Origin: Fibrobacterales bacterium Fibro_02
Lineage (GTDB): Bacteria > Fibrobacterota > Fibrobacteria > Fibrobacterales > Fibrobacteraceae
Direction: 5' to 3'
NCBI GenBank assembly: GCA_001603905.1
Contig: LVAE01000010.1
Coordinates: 1-41,197, forward strand
Length of the DNA stretch: 41,197 nucleotides
Both the position numbers and the translations under genes were made by a program. Under the pieces are notes generated by a model. It made no database searches, was not told the DNA's origin, and was given only the letters and a program-made list of their open reading frames with translations. Of the stretch, positions 24,230 through 32,081 are shown in pieces; within the stretch, counting starts at the first letter, position 1, and every line of letters starts with the position of its first letter.

Positions 24230-26704
24230 ATGGCAAAATCATTCAAGAAAGCAGAAGAAGTGACCGTACTCGGTACCGATGCGGAATCGTTCCGCAAAGC
24301 ATTTACCGACCACATCCACCACACGCTCGCCCGTAACAGCGCGACCGTGACCGACCACGAAAAGTTCCTCGCCGTTGCATACGCTGTACGCGACCGCCTC
24401 GTGGACCGCTGGATCAAGACCCAGGAAACCTACTACCAGAAAGACGTGAAGCGCGTCTACTATCTGTCCCTCGAATTTTTGATTGGCCGTACCCTCGGCA
24501 ACTCCGTTCTGAACCTTGACGTCGAAAGCGCCGTGACCGAAGCTCTTGACGAACTCGGCATGACTCTCGAAGAACTCCGCGAACAGGAAGTCGACGCCGG
24601 CCTCGGCAATGGTGGTCTCGGCCGCCTCGCCGCCTGCTTCCTCGACTCCATGGCTACGCTCGAACTCCCGGCCACCGGTATGGGCATCCGCTACGAATAC
24701 GGTATGTTCAGCCAGAAGATCGTGAACGGCGAACAGGAAGAACAGCCGGATAACTGGCTGCGCCTCACCAACCCGTGGGAAATCGCCCGTCCGTCGAACG
24801 AAGTCAAAGTTCCGATGTACGGCTACGTCGTGAGCTGGATGGACGAAAAGGGCAGACTCCGCAACCGTTGGGAAACCAAGGACTACGTGCTCGCCCTCCC
24901 CTACGACACTCCGATTCCGGGTTACAAGAACAACACCGTGAACAACCTGCGCCTCTGGAGCGCCAAGTCCACCGACGACTTCGGCCTCAGCTACTTCAAC
25001 AACGGTGACTACATCGCCGCCGTGCAGGACATGGAACTTTCCGAAACCATTTCCAAGGTGCTCTACCCGAACGACGCTTCCATGAACGGTAAGGAACTGC
25101 GCCTCAAGCAGCAGTACTTCCTCTGCTCTGCATCGCTGCAGGACATCATCCGCCGCTTCAAGAAACTCCACGAAGGCGAATGGAAGGTGTTCCCCGAAAA
25201 GGTCGCTATCCAGCTGAACGACACGCACCCGGCCATCTCTATCGCCGAAATGATGCGCATCCTCCTCGACGAAGAAAACCTGGAATGGGACGAAGCCTGG
25301 GAAATCGTGACGCACACGTTTGCCTACACGAACCACACCCTGATGCCCGAAGCTCTCGAAAAGTGGCCGGTCAGCCTCTTCGAAAAGCTGTTGCCGCGTC
25401 ACCTCCAGATCATTTACGAAATCAACGCACGCTTCCTGCGTCAGGTGTCCCTCAAGTGGCCCGGCGACAACGCTCGCCTCGCCCGCATGAGCCTCATCGA
25501 AGAAGGCGGCTGCAAGATGGTCCGCATGGCATACCTCTCCATCGTGGGTTCGTTCGCCGTGAACGGTGTGGCTGCACTCCACTCCGACCTGTTGAAGACC
25601 ACGCTCTTCAAGGACTTCTACGAACTGTGGCCTGAAAAGTTCAACAACAAGACGAACGGCGTGACGCCGCGTCGCTGGGTCCGCAAGGCTAACCCGGCTA
25701 TGTCCGAACTCATTTCTTCCAAGATCGGCGAAGGCTGGGTCAAGGACCTCGACGAGCTCAAGAAGCTCGAAAAGTTTGCGAAGGACGCCAAGTTCCAGAA
25801 GGAATTCATGGCCGTCAAGAAGCAGAACAAGGAACGCCTCGCCAAGTACCTCAAGGCAACGCAGGGCGTGGATGTTGACGTGAATACGTTCTTCGACGTG
25901 CAGGTCAAGCGTATCCACGAATACAAGCGCCAGCTCCTGAACATTCTGCACGCCATTCACCTGTACATCCAGCTGAAGGACGGCAAGGAAATCATGCCGC
26001 GTACCATCATGATCGGTGGTAAGGCCGCTCCGGGTTACTGGATGGCCAAGCAGATCATCCGTCTTGCCAACGCCGTTGCCGCCATCATCGATGCCGACCC
26101 GGTTTGCAAGGGCAAGCTCAAGATGGTGTTCCTCGAGAACTACCGCGTGTCTTTCGCCGAAAAGATCATTCCGGCCGCAGACCTCTCCGAACAGATTTCC
26201 ACCGCAGGCACCGAAGCTTCCGGTACCGGTAACATGAAGTTCGCCTTGAACGGCGCACTCACCATCGGTACGCTCGACGGCGCTAACGTTGAAATGAAGG
26301 AAGAAGTCGGCGACGACAATATCTTCATCTTCGGCCTCACTGTGGAAGAAGTGACCGACTTGCTCGCCAAGGGTTACCGTCCGCGCGACTTCTACGAACA
26401 CGACGACGATCTGCGCCGCGTGATTGACCTGATCGCTTCCGGCTTCTTCAGCCCCGATCGTCCGGACCTGTTCAAGCACATTGCCGACAAGCTCCTCACC
26501 AACGACAACTACCTGCTCTGCGCAGACTTCCGCAGCTACGTGGACATGCAGAAGAAGGTCGCCGAGGAATACCAGGACAAGAAGACCTGGGCAGAAAAGG
26601 CCATCCTGAACGTCGCTCGCATGGGCAAGTTCAGCTCCGACCGTACCATCAAGCAGTACGCCGAAGAAATCTGGAACGCCAAGCCCTGCAGCATCAAGCT
26701 GTAA
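24230..26704 (+). CDS. glgP: Glycogen/alpha-glucan phosphorylase
   Basis: A GT35 enzyme that phosphorolyses alpha-1,4-glucans to glucose-1-phosphate, consistent with the glycogen reserve of Fibrobacter. The 824 residues are full length. Landmarks are YYLSLEFLIGRTLGNSVLNL, GLGNGGLGRLAACFLDSMAT, IQLNDTHPAISIAEMMRILL, TNHTLMPEALEKWP and the PLP-lysine motif EASGTGNMKFALNGALTIGT near residue 668. An AGGA ribosome site precedes the ATG; a strong terminator follows. The long minus-strand open frame across the gene is a codon shadow. Confidence 0.97.
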   Translation: MAKSFKKAEEVTVLGTDAESFRKAFTDHIHHTLARNSATVTDHEKFLAVAYAVRDRLVDRWIKTQETYYQKDVKRVYYLSLEFLIGRTLGNSVLNLDVESAVTEALDELGMTLEELREQEVDAGLGNGGLGRLAACFLDSMATLELPATGMGIRYEYGMFSQKIVNGEQEEQPDNWLRLTNPWEIARPSNEVKVPMYGYVVSWMDEKGRLRNRWETKDYVLALPYDTPIPGYKNNTVNNLRLWSAKSTDDFGLSYFNNGDYIAAVQDMELSETISKVLYPNDASMNGKELRLKQQYFLCSASLQDIIRRFKKLHEGEWKVFPEKVAIQLNDTHPAISIAEMMRILLDEENLEWDEAWEIVTHTFAYTNHTLMPEALEKWPVSLFEKLLPRHLQIIYEINARFLRQVSLKWPGDNARLARMSLIEEGGCKMVRMAYLSIVGSFAVNGVAALHSDLLKTTLFKDFYELWPEKFNNKTNGVTPRRWVRKANPAMSELISSKIGEGWVKDLDELKKLEKFAKDAKFQKEFMAVKKQNKERLAKYLKATQGVDVDVNTFFDVQVKRIHEYKRQLLNILHAIHLYIQLKDGKEIMPRTIMIGGKAAPGYWMAKQIIRLANAVAAIIDADPVCKGKLKMVFLENYRVSFAEKIIPAADLSEQISTAGTEASGTGNMKFALNGALTIGTLDGANVEMKEEVGDDNIFIFGLTVEEVTDLLAKGYRPRDFYEHDDDLRRVIDLIASGFFSPDRPDLFKHIADKLLTNDNYLLCADFRSYVDMQKKVAEEYQDKKTWAEKAILNVARMGKFSSDRTIKQYAEEIWNAKPCSIKL

Positions 26705-26747
26705 AATAATTCGAAATTCAGATTTCGGATTTCAGAATTAAAAAGAG

Positions 26748-26777
26748 AGTCTGCGAGAAGTCGCAGACTTTCTTTTT
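26748..26777 (+). terminator. Rho-independent terminator of glgP
   Basis: A perfect 9-bp stem AGTCTGCGA / TCGCAGACT with loop GAAG, followed by TTCTTTTT. Confidence 0.92.
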
Positions 26778-26783
26778 ATATTT
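26777..26783 (+). promoter_or_regulatory. Promoter element (TATATTT) upstream of ybaK
   Basis: TATATTT begins at the end of the glgP terminator T-run. Transcription would start about 26790, giving a leader of about 70 nt that includes a palindromic element. Confidence 0.45.
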
Positions 26784-26802
26784 ATCGCAGGAAACAAAAA
26801 TG

Positions 26803-26852
26803 GAGATTCCCTGCCGGAGCCTGTCCTGAGCATGCCGAAGGGCGGGGAAGAT
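26803..26852. repeat. Palindromic dispersed element inside the ybaK leader
   Basis: The ends GATTCCCTGCC and GGCGGGGAAG are near-perfect inverted copies, enclosing a core with CCTGTCCTGAGC and GCCGAAGG. This is the look of a widespread intergenic palindrome. It separates an abortive start (ATG at 26800 after AGGAAAC, opening 9 codons) from the true ybaK start. Confidence 0.5.
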
Positions 26853-26859
26853 TAGCAAA

Positions 26860-27360
26860 ATGGAAATCAAGAAGACGAATGCGGCGAGAATTCTAGACCG
26901 CCAGAAAATTTCTTACGAACTCATCCCCTACAAGGTCGACGAAAACGACCTGGGTGCGCAACACGTGGCCGACAGCCTCGGCGAAGACATCAACCAAGTT
27001 TTCAAGACCATTCTTGTTCACGGCGACAAGATCGGCTACTTAATTTGTGTGGTACCGGGCAACCTCGAAGTGGACCTGAAGGGGGCCGCCAAGGTGAGCA
27101 GCAACAAGAAAATCGACACCGTCCCGCTCAAGGATTTGACGCCGCTCACCGGCTACATTCGCGGCGGTTGCAGCCCGCTCGGCCTCAAGAAGAATTTTCC
27201 GATTTTCATTCACGAAACCGCGATGAATTTTCCTTACATCTATGTAAGTGCAGGTGAACGCGGATTGCAACTGAAAGTTGCACCCGCCGACCTCGTCAAG
27301 GCTACCCGCGCAACCGTCGGCGTGATTGCGCGAGTTCCGCCCGAAGCACCCGAGGATTAA
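26860..27360 (+). CDS. ybaK: Cys-tRNA(Pro)/Cys-tRNA(Cys) deacylase (YbaK/EbsC family)
   Basis: 166 residues of the YbaK branch of aminoacyl-tRNA editing domains, which hydrolyse Cys mischarged on tRNA(Pro). Seen are KKTNAARILDRQKISYELIP at the start, VFKTILVHGD with the conserved catalytic-site lysine, CVVPGNLEVDLKGAAKVSSN, TGYIRGGCSPLGLKK and ISAGERGLQL-like YVSAGERGLQLKV. Its length is typical. Nine nucleotides separate it from the GH16 gene, so the two may be co-transcribed. The ATG at 26860 is chosen by conservation; the palindromic element lies just upstream. Confidence 0.93.
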   Translation: MEIKKTNAARILDRQKISYELIPYKVDENDLGAQHVADSLGEDINQVFKTILVHGDKIGYLICVVPGNLEVDLKGAAKVSSNKKIDTVPLKDLTPLTGYIRGGCSPLGLKKNFPIFIHETAMNFPYIYVSAGERGLQLKVAPADLVKATRATVGVIARVPPEAPED

Positions 27361-27369
27361 GAGGTCCCC

Positions 27370-28362
27370 ATGCGTCACAAGATGTTCCGAGCCATTTTCA
27401 ACATAACGGCAACAGCGACAATCGTCGCCACAGGGATTCTTGCGGCATGCACCTCCGATTCGAGCAGTTCCGGCCCCGTTGAGGAACCTCCCGCATGCAG
27501 TTCCTCTTACATGGACTCCCCCGCTGGACCTGAATCGTCCAGCAGCGCCACCGAGCCCAAATTTAGCAGCGTCACACTGCAATCGAGCAGTAGCGACAAG
27601 GTCACTGAGGCTGCCGAAGTGACTTCCAGCAGCAGTTCTTCCCCTTACCTCTGGCACGACGAATTTGACTCCATTGACACAACCCAATGGTCGTTCGAAA
27701 CAGGAGCATCCGGCTGGGGCAACAACGAATGGCAATATTATACTAATCGCAGCGAAAACGCTTTCGTGCAAGACGGCATTCTCCACATCCGCGCAAGCAA
27801 GGAAGATTACGAGGGTGCGGAATACACTTCTGCCCGCATGATTACCAAAGGGAAATTCAGTTTCACCTACGGCACCATCGAGGCACGCATCGCACTCCCT
27901 ATGGGCAAAGGCATCTGGCCCGCCTTCTGGCTACTCGGCGAAAACATCGACGCAGTCTCCTGGCCCGCCTGTGGCGAAATCGACATTATTGAATCGGTAA
28001 ACGAAGAAAGCATCGTCTACGGAACCAACCACTGGTCAAGCGAAGGCTCGTACGCCCAATACGGCAACAGCACCAAGGATTACTATGGTACAAGCAAGGT
28101 TCTTGACATCACTCAGTTCCATAACTACAAGATGGTCTGGAACGAAAAGCTCATCGCGATGTATGTCGACGATTTCAAGTACCACGAAATCAGCATCGAA
28201 CTAGACGCCAACGGAAAAAGCGCCGGCGGAACCGACGCTTTCCATAAGCCATTCTTCTTTATCTTGAACGTCGCCGTCGCGGGCAACTGGCCCGGTTTCG
28301 ATGTGGACGACTCGCAATTTCCGAATGAGATGCTAGTCGACTACATCCGTGTTTTAAAATAA
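27370..28362 (+). CDS. GH16 endo-beta-1,3-glucanase (laminarinase-type) lipoprotein
   Basis: 330 residues: lipobox LAAC with Cys27, a poly-serine linker (about 28-93), and a glycoside hydrolase family 16 domain (about 95-330). The catalytic motif is EIDIIE at about 203-208; the six-residue ExDxxE spacing is that of laminarinases rather than the five-residue lichenase form. Supporting segments are ARMITKGKFSFTYGTIEARI, GKGIWPAFWLLGENID and FFFILNVAVAGNWPGF with a closing VDYIRVLK. It is probably anchored on the cell surface and cuts beta-1,3 or mixed-linkage glucans of plant or fungal walls. GAGG precedes the ATG at 27370; an internal ATG four codons on is possible. Confidence 0.92.
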   Translation: MRHKMFRAIFNITATATIVATGILAACTSDSSSSGPVEEPPACSSSYMDSPAGPESSSSATEPKFSSVTLQSSSSDKVTEAAEVTSSSSSSPYLWHDEFDSIDTTQWSFETGASGWGNNEWQYYTNRSENAFVQDGILHIRASKEDYEGAEYTSARMITKGKFSFTYGTIEARIALPMGKGIWPAFWLLGENIDAVSWPACGEIDIIESVNEESIVYGTNHWSSEGSYAQYGNSTKDYYGTSKVLDITQFHNYKMVWNEKLIAMYVDDFKYHEISIELDANGKSAGGTDAFHKPFFFILNVAVAGNWPGFDVDDSQFPNEMLVDYIRVLK

Positions 28363-28370
28363 AAGTTTTA

Positions 28371-28811
28371 ATGAAACGCCGTCGCAAAAAACACGCTCCT
28401 ATGAACCGTTCGCAGATGATGCAATCGGTTCATTCCGAAGATACGAAACCAGAAATTTTGGTCCGTAGAGCGCTATTCCAAGCAGGATTTCGTTACAAGC
28501 TCCATCGTCACGATTTGCCGGGCTCGCCAGATCTTTTCATTCTCAAATACGGAGTGGTCATTTTCGTGAACGGGTGCTTTTGGCACCAGCACGGTTGCAA
28601 GTTTACAAGCAAGCCCAAAAGCAATCCCGAATTCTGGAACGAAAAATTCACGAACAATGTCGTTCGCGACATCAAGACCAACTGGAAGCTTTCGCTACAA
28701 GGCTACCGCGTCGCGACCGTTTGGGAATGTTCCATCAAGAACGACTTTGACCGTACCATCGAGCGCCTCAAGGCCTTTATTGCAAGCGATGAAGAAAGCA
28801 TAGAGATTTGA
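28371..28811 (+). CDS. vsr: Very short patch repair endonuclease
   Basis: Vsr nicks DNA at T-G mismatches left by deamination of 5-methylcytosine. The 146 residues have the family layout: RSQMMQSVHSEDTKPEILVR, FRYKLHRHDLPGSPDLFILK with catalytic Asp54, FVNGCFWHQHGC with the metal- and zinc-binding histidines and cysteines, and NPEFWNEKFTNNVVRD. Vsr genes usually accompany a cytosine-5 methyltransferase, but none lies in this window. It is 8 nt past the GH16 stop; the first ATG at 28371 or the one at 28401 (MNRSQMM) could be used. Confidence 0.93.
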   Translation: MKRRRKKHAPMNRSQMMQSVHSEDTKPEILVRRALFQAGFRYKLHRHDLPGSPDLFILKYGVVIFVNGCFWHQHGCKFTSKPKSNPEFWNEKFTNNVVRDIKTNWKLSLQGYRVATVWECSIKNDFDRTIERLKAFIASDEESIEI

Positions 28812-28831
28812 ACCACGGGTCGGAAAAAGAC

Positions 28832-28838
28832 TATCTTT
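28832..28838 (+). promoter_or_regulatory. Promoter element (TATCTTT) of the symporter gene
   Basis: TATCTTT lies 25 nt before the ATG at 28864, leaving a short leader with a GAAAGG ribosome site. Confidence 0.45.
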
Positions 28839-28863
28839 CTTTTTGATTTTGAAAGGTTTAAAA

Positions 28864-29796
28864 ATGCAAGTTCTTGAAAAAATCAGTGATTTTATTGGCA
28901 AGTGGATGGCGGTTGTGGTTTTAGCAATCGCGGCGCTCTCGCTGTTCCTGCCGAAATCCACGCTTTGGATTGAACTCAGTTGGGTGAATTACCTCTTGAT
29001 GGTCGTGATGTTCGGCATGGGGCTCACGCTCAAGCTGAACGACTTCAAGCTCGTGTTTACGCGTCCGAAAGAAATCATTATTGGATGCGCGTCGCAGTTT
29101 GTCGTGATGCCTGCTCTTGCGTTTTTGCTTTCCAAGATTTTCGGGTTCGATGCCGCCCTCATGGCGGGCGTGGTTCTTGTTGGAACTTGCCCCGGCGGGA
29201 CTTCCAGCAACGTCATCACCTACCTCTCGAAAGGCGACGTGGCGCTTTCCGTGGGCATGACCAGCGTGAACACGCTGCTCGCTCCCGTGCTGACTCCGGC
29301 GATTACCTATTTGCTGCTCCGAACAACGGTCAATGTCGATGTGATGGCGATGTTCCTTTCCATCGTGAAGGTCGTCATCGTGCCGATTGCACTCGGGTTT
29401 ATCATCAACAAGTTCTTCGGTAAATGGACTGCGCGTGCCGTGAAGGTCTTGCCGCTCGTCTCGGTGATTGCAATCGCGATGATTGTGGCCGCAGTCGTCT
29501 CGCACAATGCATCGAAGATTCTCTCCACGGGTGCCATCGTGTTTGCCGTGGTGATTCTCCACAACCTGCTGGGCTACGGATGCGGTTTCGGCCTTGGAAA
29601 ATTGCTGAAATTCTCGACGCCCAAGACGAAAGCGCTTTCCATCGAAATTGGCATGCAGAATTCAGGGCTTGCCACAAGTCTTGCAGCGACAGCATTCTCA
29701 TCGCTTGCGATGGCAACCGTCCCCGGCGCCATCTTCTCCGTATGGCACAACATCTCCGGCGCGATTTTGGCGAATGTTTATCGCCGGAAAGAATAG
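28864..29796 (+). CDS. Bile acid:sodium symporter (BASS) family transporter
   Basis: 310 residues with about 9-10 membrane segments. Family features are MFGMGLTLKLNDFKLVFTRP near the N-terminus, the sodium-binding region VLVGTCPGGTSSNVITYLSK, GDVALSVGMTSVNTLLAPVL, and the C-terminal SIEIGMQNSGLATSLAATAF. These proteins move organic anions such as pantoate, pyruvate or bile acids with sodium; the substrate here is not predictable. The ATG at 28864 has a GAAAGG ribosome site at good spacing, while an upstream ATG at 28843 has none. Monocistronic with its own promoter element. Confidence 0.92.
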   Translation: MQVLEKISDFIGKWMAVVVLAIAALSLFLPKSTLWIELSWVNYLLMVVMFGMGLTLKLNDFKLVFTRPKEIIIGCASQFVVMPALAFLLSKIFGFDAALMAGVVLVGTCPGGTSSNVITYLSKGDVALSVGMTSVNTLLAPVLTPAITYLLLRTTVNVDVMAMFLSIVKVVIVPIALGFIINKFFGKWTARAVKVLPLVSVIAIAMIVAAVVSHNASKILSTGAIVFAVVILHNLLGYGCGFGLGKLLKFSTPKTKALSIEIGMQNSGLATSLAATAFSSLAMATVPGAIFSVWHNISGAILANVYRRKE

Positions 29797-29812
29797 CAGG
29801 CTTTAAAAAGGC

Positions 29813-29819
29813 TATCTTT
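29813..29819 (+). promoter_or_regulatory. Promoter element (TATCTTT)
   Basis: TATCTTT lies 22 nt before the ATG at 29842, with an AGGAG ribosome site between. Confidence 0.45.
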
Positions 29820-29841
29820 CTAGCAGCTTTTAGGAGTTTAT

Positions 29842-30297
29842 ATGAAAATGAATTATGCCGAATGGGTTTGCCCGGAATGCAAGACCAAGAACCGCGAAAC
29901 TTGCAACATGTGGATGTACGGCAGTCCGATTCGCGAATGCAAGGCCTGCCGCAGCGAATACCTGGACAGGCGCTGGCGCGAGGTGGCGATTGACGGATTT
30001 GATCCGCGTAGCAAGAATGCAAAATTCTACGCAAAAGGAGCCGCATTCCTTTTGTCAATGGCAATAATCTGCGGGGTATTACTTCAAACTTCGTTCGTAC
30101 ATGGAAACAATTTCACAAAGCTTACCCTGGCGTGCATCCTATGCTCGCTATTCGGCGTCGTTAGCGGATTCATCGCGCTCCGGATCAAGCTCGGCTTTGC
30201 AGCCAAGGACAACGATAAGTTTATGGCCGAATCCAAGGCGCGCCTAGGCGACCCGAAATACGTCGAAAAATTACGAAAGTCTGGATACAAAATTTAA
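29842..30297 (+). CDS. Small membrane protein with N-terminal zinc ribbon
   Basis: 151 residues. Cysteines at CPECKTKNRETC and CKACRSEYL (about 10-36) form a probable zinc ribbon. Two membrane segments follow (about 64-84, AAFLLSMAIICGVLL; and about 92-114, LTLACILCSLFGVVSGFIAL), then a short charged tail. A strong AGGAG ribosome site and a TATCTTT element precede it. No family is recognised. It is the last intact gene before the broken genes at the left edge of the accessory island. Confidence 0.75.
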   Translation: MKMNYAEWVCPECKTKNRETCNMWMYGSPIRECKACRSEYLDRRWREVAIDGFDPRSKNAKFYAKGAAFLLSMAIICGVLLQTSFVHGNNFTKLTLACILCSLFGVVSGFIALRIKLGFAAKDNDKFMAESKARLGDPKYVEKLRKSGYKI

Positions 30298-30449
30298 ATT
30301 ACCTTCTCGTGCGCCCCGAATATCAAGGCCAAAGCATTGGCAGGGAACTCGTGGAACGCGTCAAGGAAATCTACAAGGATTACCAGCTTGTGGACGTAGG
30401 TTTCTTTTTCACCCAACGCCCATTTTTCGACGCCCCTTCCCAAGCGTAA
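30297..30449 (+). pseudogene. Remnant of a GNAT acetyltransferase (C-terminal piece)
   Basis: In frame directly after the preceding stop the sequence encodes YLLVRPEYQGQSIGRELVER then VKEIYKDYQLVDVG. This is the acetyl-CoA-binding motif A of a GNAT N-acetyltransferase (QGQSIG in place of Q/RxxGxG/A). Neither a start codon nor the N-terminal half is present. After about 30397 the frame continues only by chance to a stop at 30447-30449. It is a decayed fragment marking the island boundary. Confidence 0.7.
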
Positions 30450-31057
30450 CCAAGTTTTTTGAGGTCTCGTCTAACAGTTATTCTAGCTGCATTCAGGCGT
30501 TCTGCGATTGCGTTTGTACTAATACTTTCGTTTTCAGCAATGAGACTCTCAATAGTTAAGGCTCGTTTTTGAGGCTCATTTTGGTGCTCATTTTGAGGTT
30601 CATTTTGAGGGTCATTTGGGGGAACAATCCTACCGTTCAGTTTGTTCATCGGGAACGTCACCACGGTATAGCCACCCTCTTCACTCCAAAAGGGTTGTGG
30701 AGAACCTTCAGCTTTGCAAGCATCCATTATGCGCTTTATTCCCGAGCCCCATTTTTCTAAGTATGTTATTTGATAGAGAACCGTCGCAACAATCTCGTTT
30801 CGTGGATACGACTTATGCGACCGCTTAATAGTTTTGGGAGTTAATTCGCGGGGTAACAAGCCCGGGCTTTCAATTTCTATACGGTCGTCATATATGGCAA
30901 TGCCGATAGAGCACTGGTAAATGTCATAATCCCTATGGCAAAGGGCGTTTATTAGAACCTCACGCAAGGGATATATCTTACGCAAGTTTTTGATAAAAAA
31001 TGGGCTGTTGGATTGATTTTTATTCCTTAATTTGCCTTGTCGAGCCCGACTCGGCAT
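30380..31057 (-). pseudogene. 5'-truncated RecG-like/AlbA-type transcriptional regulator (HATPase_c_4 part only)
   Basis: 225 residues. From residue about 30 it matches the C-terminal half of AlbA_2/HATPase_c_4 regulators: PLREVLINALCHRDYDIYQC, IYDDRIEIESPGLLP, YLEKWGSGIKRIMDAC, then a Q/N/E/P-rich tandem linker (PQNEPQNEHQNEPQ) and a winged-helix region (ISTNAIAERLNAARITVRRD). The N-terminal Schlafen-like AlbA_2 domain is missing, and the first about 25 residues are unlike the family. The gene is probably truncated at the junction with the RNA gene at 31093. Its tail overlaps the GNAT remnant. It may be non-functional, though the remaining frame is intact and GGAG lies directly before the ATG. 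Confidence 0.7.
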
Positions 31058-31079
31058 CTCCTTTTCTCTTCCAATTATT

Positions 31080-31086
31080 TATATTT
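31080..31086 (+). promoter_or_regulatory. Promoter element (TATATTT) of structured RNA copy 1
   Basis: TATATTT ends 6 nt before the conserved GACATAG, the same arrangement as at copy 3 and as at the leaderless genes. Confidence 0.55.
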
Positions 31087-31092
31087 CCTATT

Positions 31093-31297
31093 GACATAGC
31101 CCCGTACCGAATGGTTCGGAGCGACCGGAATTTTTGAGATTCGTCTCTTATTCTCATTGCTGAAACTACCACTTTCAATTGACTCGAGAATAGGACCGAC
31201 GCTCACGCCTAATGGTGCGTGGGTCGTTTGTGCTTATTGAGTCAAGGGTGTGGTAGCCCGCAGCAATGGTAAGTGCATACGACACCACGCCTTTTTT
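31093..31297 (+). ncRNA. Structured RNA family, copy 1 (about 205 nt)
   Basis: It begins GACATAG and ends CCACGCC with six T. Hairpin II is GAGA-TTCG-TCTC (31136-31147). A long hairpin follows: stem A CATTGCTG (31155-31162) with CAGCAATG (31261-31268); stem B CTACCAC (31166-31172) with GTGGTAG (31250-31256); stem C TTGACTC (31179-31185) with GAGTCAA (31239-31245); then AATAGG with CTTATT, and an apical CACGC / GCGTG stem (31204-31221). The stems differ in sequence from copies 2 and 3 but stay paired. The 3' arm CGACACCACGCC could also pair with GCGTGGGTCG in the apical stem. The DUF4417 gene follows. No known RNA family was recognised. Confidence 0.8.
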
Positions 31298-31348
31298 ATT
31301 CCTAAAAAAATGTGTGCGACAAAATGTCAAATGAGGACTGAATCCCCG

Positions 31349-31375
31349 ATTCACAACTATAGGCCAGTTGTGAAT
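31349..31375 (+). promoter_or_regulatory. Perfect 10-bp inverted repeat before the DUF4417 gene
   Basis: ATTCACAACT / AGTTGTGAAT with a 7-nt loop lies between structured RNA copy 1 and the ATG at 31407. It has no following T-run. It may be an operator or an RNA hairpin in the leader; the second DUF4417 gene also has a hairpin at the corresponding place (40778-40797). Confidence 0.55.
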
Positions 31376-31406
31376 ATGGAAAATATGGCCTAAACAAGGA
31401 CGATTT

Positions 31407-32081
31407 ATGAAAATCATGAATCTATACGAACTCGCTCTCTTGTTGAGAGCCAAACTAAAAATGGCGAAATGGCCATTTAACCGATACGGTTTCCCCGTAT
31501 TTCCCAGGGAGGTTATTCTTGAAGAACCGCCTACACTCATCGAACCCATTCAAAGGATTCATTGTTGCAAAAATCCTAGTGAAAACTTGCTGAGTTCTTT
31601 TGCTGATGATACGTTGATAAAAAGAAGACTTCGTTGCATTTTTGACGAAACTAATTTATATGGAAAATTTAAGGGATTCGGCGGATTTGACTTAAGCCCT
31701 AGAATAAGATGGCCGTTCCAGCGGCAAAAGTTCAATATATGGCTTTCTCAGTTGGCTACGGCATTTGTTGCCTTGTCGGGACAAAAGATTATCCCCAACT
31801 TTAGGATAGGAAACTTGCAAACTCTATTTGCACTGGAATCATATCCGAAAAATATTCCCTATGTCGTAGGGACGTTGGGATGCTCTAAAAAAATGCGACC
31901 TCTTCACGAATACATCTTCAAGACGAAACTTTTGATAGCAAGACCTTCACATTTAACAATCTACGGCCCGCTTAGAAAGGAATATGAACGACTGATGCTT
32001 GAACAAGGAGTAGAATACAATGTCGTTACAGATTTTCGAACCCGGAGTTACGCCCTGTCTGCACAAAGGAGGAAGAAATAA
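31407..32081 (+). CDS. DUF4417 family protein, copy 1
   Basis: 224 residues, soluble. The middle and C-terminal parts match DUF4417: a GFGGFDLSPRIRWPFQRQKF segment, ATAFVALSGQKIIPNFRIG, PYVVGTLGCSKKM, and HLTIYGPLRKEYERL. The same ordered motifs (xGxxxxDLS, G...vPxxR, xGC, P..l..fGk) occur in the protein at 40016-40738, although overall identity is low. The domain has no established function that I know of. AAGGA lies 7 nt before the ATG. It overlaps the next gene by TAATG, so three genes (this one, 139 and 119 residues) are translated together. Structured RNA copy 1 lies directly upstream. Confidence 0.75.
   Translation: MKIMNLYELALLLRAKLKMAKWPFNRYGFPVFPREVILEEPPTLIEPIQRIHCCKNPSENLLSSFADDTLIKRRLRCIFDETNLYGKFKGFGGFDLSPRIRWPFQRQKFNIWLSQLATAFVALSGQKIIPNFRIGNLQTLFALESYPKNIPYVVGTLGCSKKMRPLHEYIFKTKLLIARPSHLTIYGPLRKEYERLMLEQGVEYNVVTDFRTRSYALSAQRRKK

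Noticed and set aside
24239..26479. A 746-codon open frame on the minus strand across glgP
   Set aside because: It is antisense to a full-length glycogen phosphorylase, with Val/Glu/His-rich shadow composition and no domain.
27440..27660. Repeats in the GH16 gene as a CRISPR or tandem array
   Set aside because: The repetition comes from serine codons of the linker. No regular spacer-repeat pattern exists anywhere in the window.
30560..30620. Short tandem repeats as a mobile or CRISPR-like repeat
   Set aside because: They encode the PQNE-type linker of the truncated regulator, common in that protein family.
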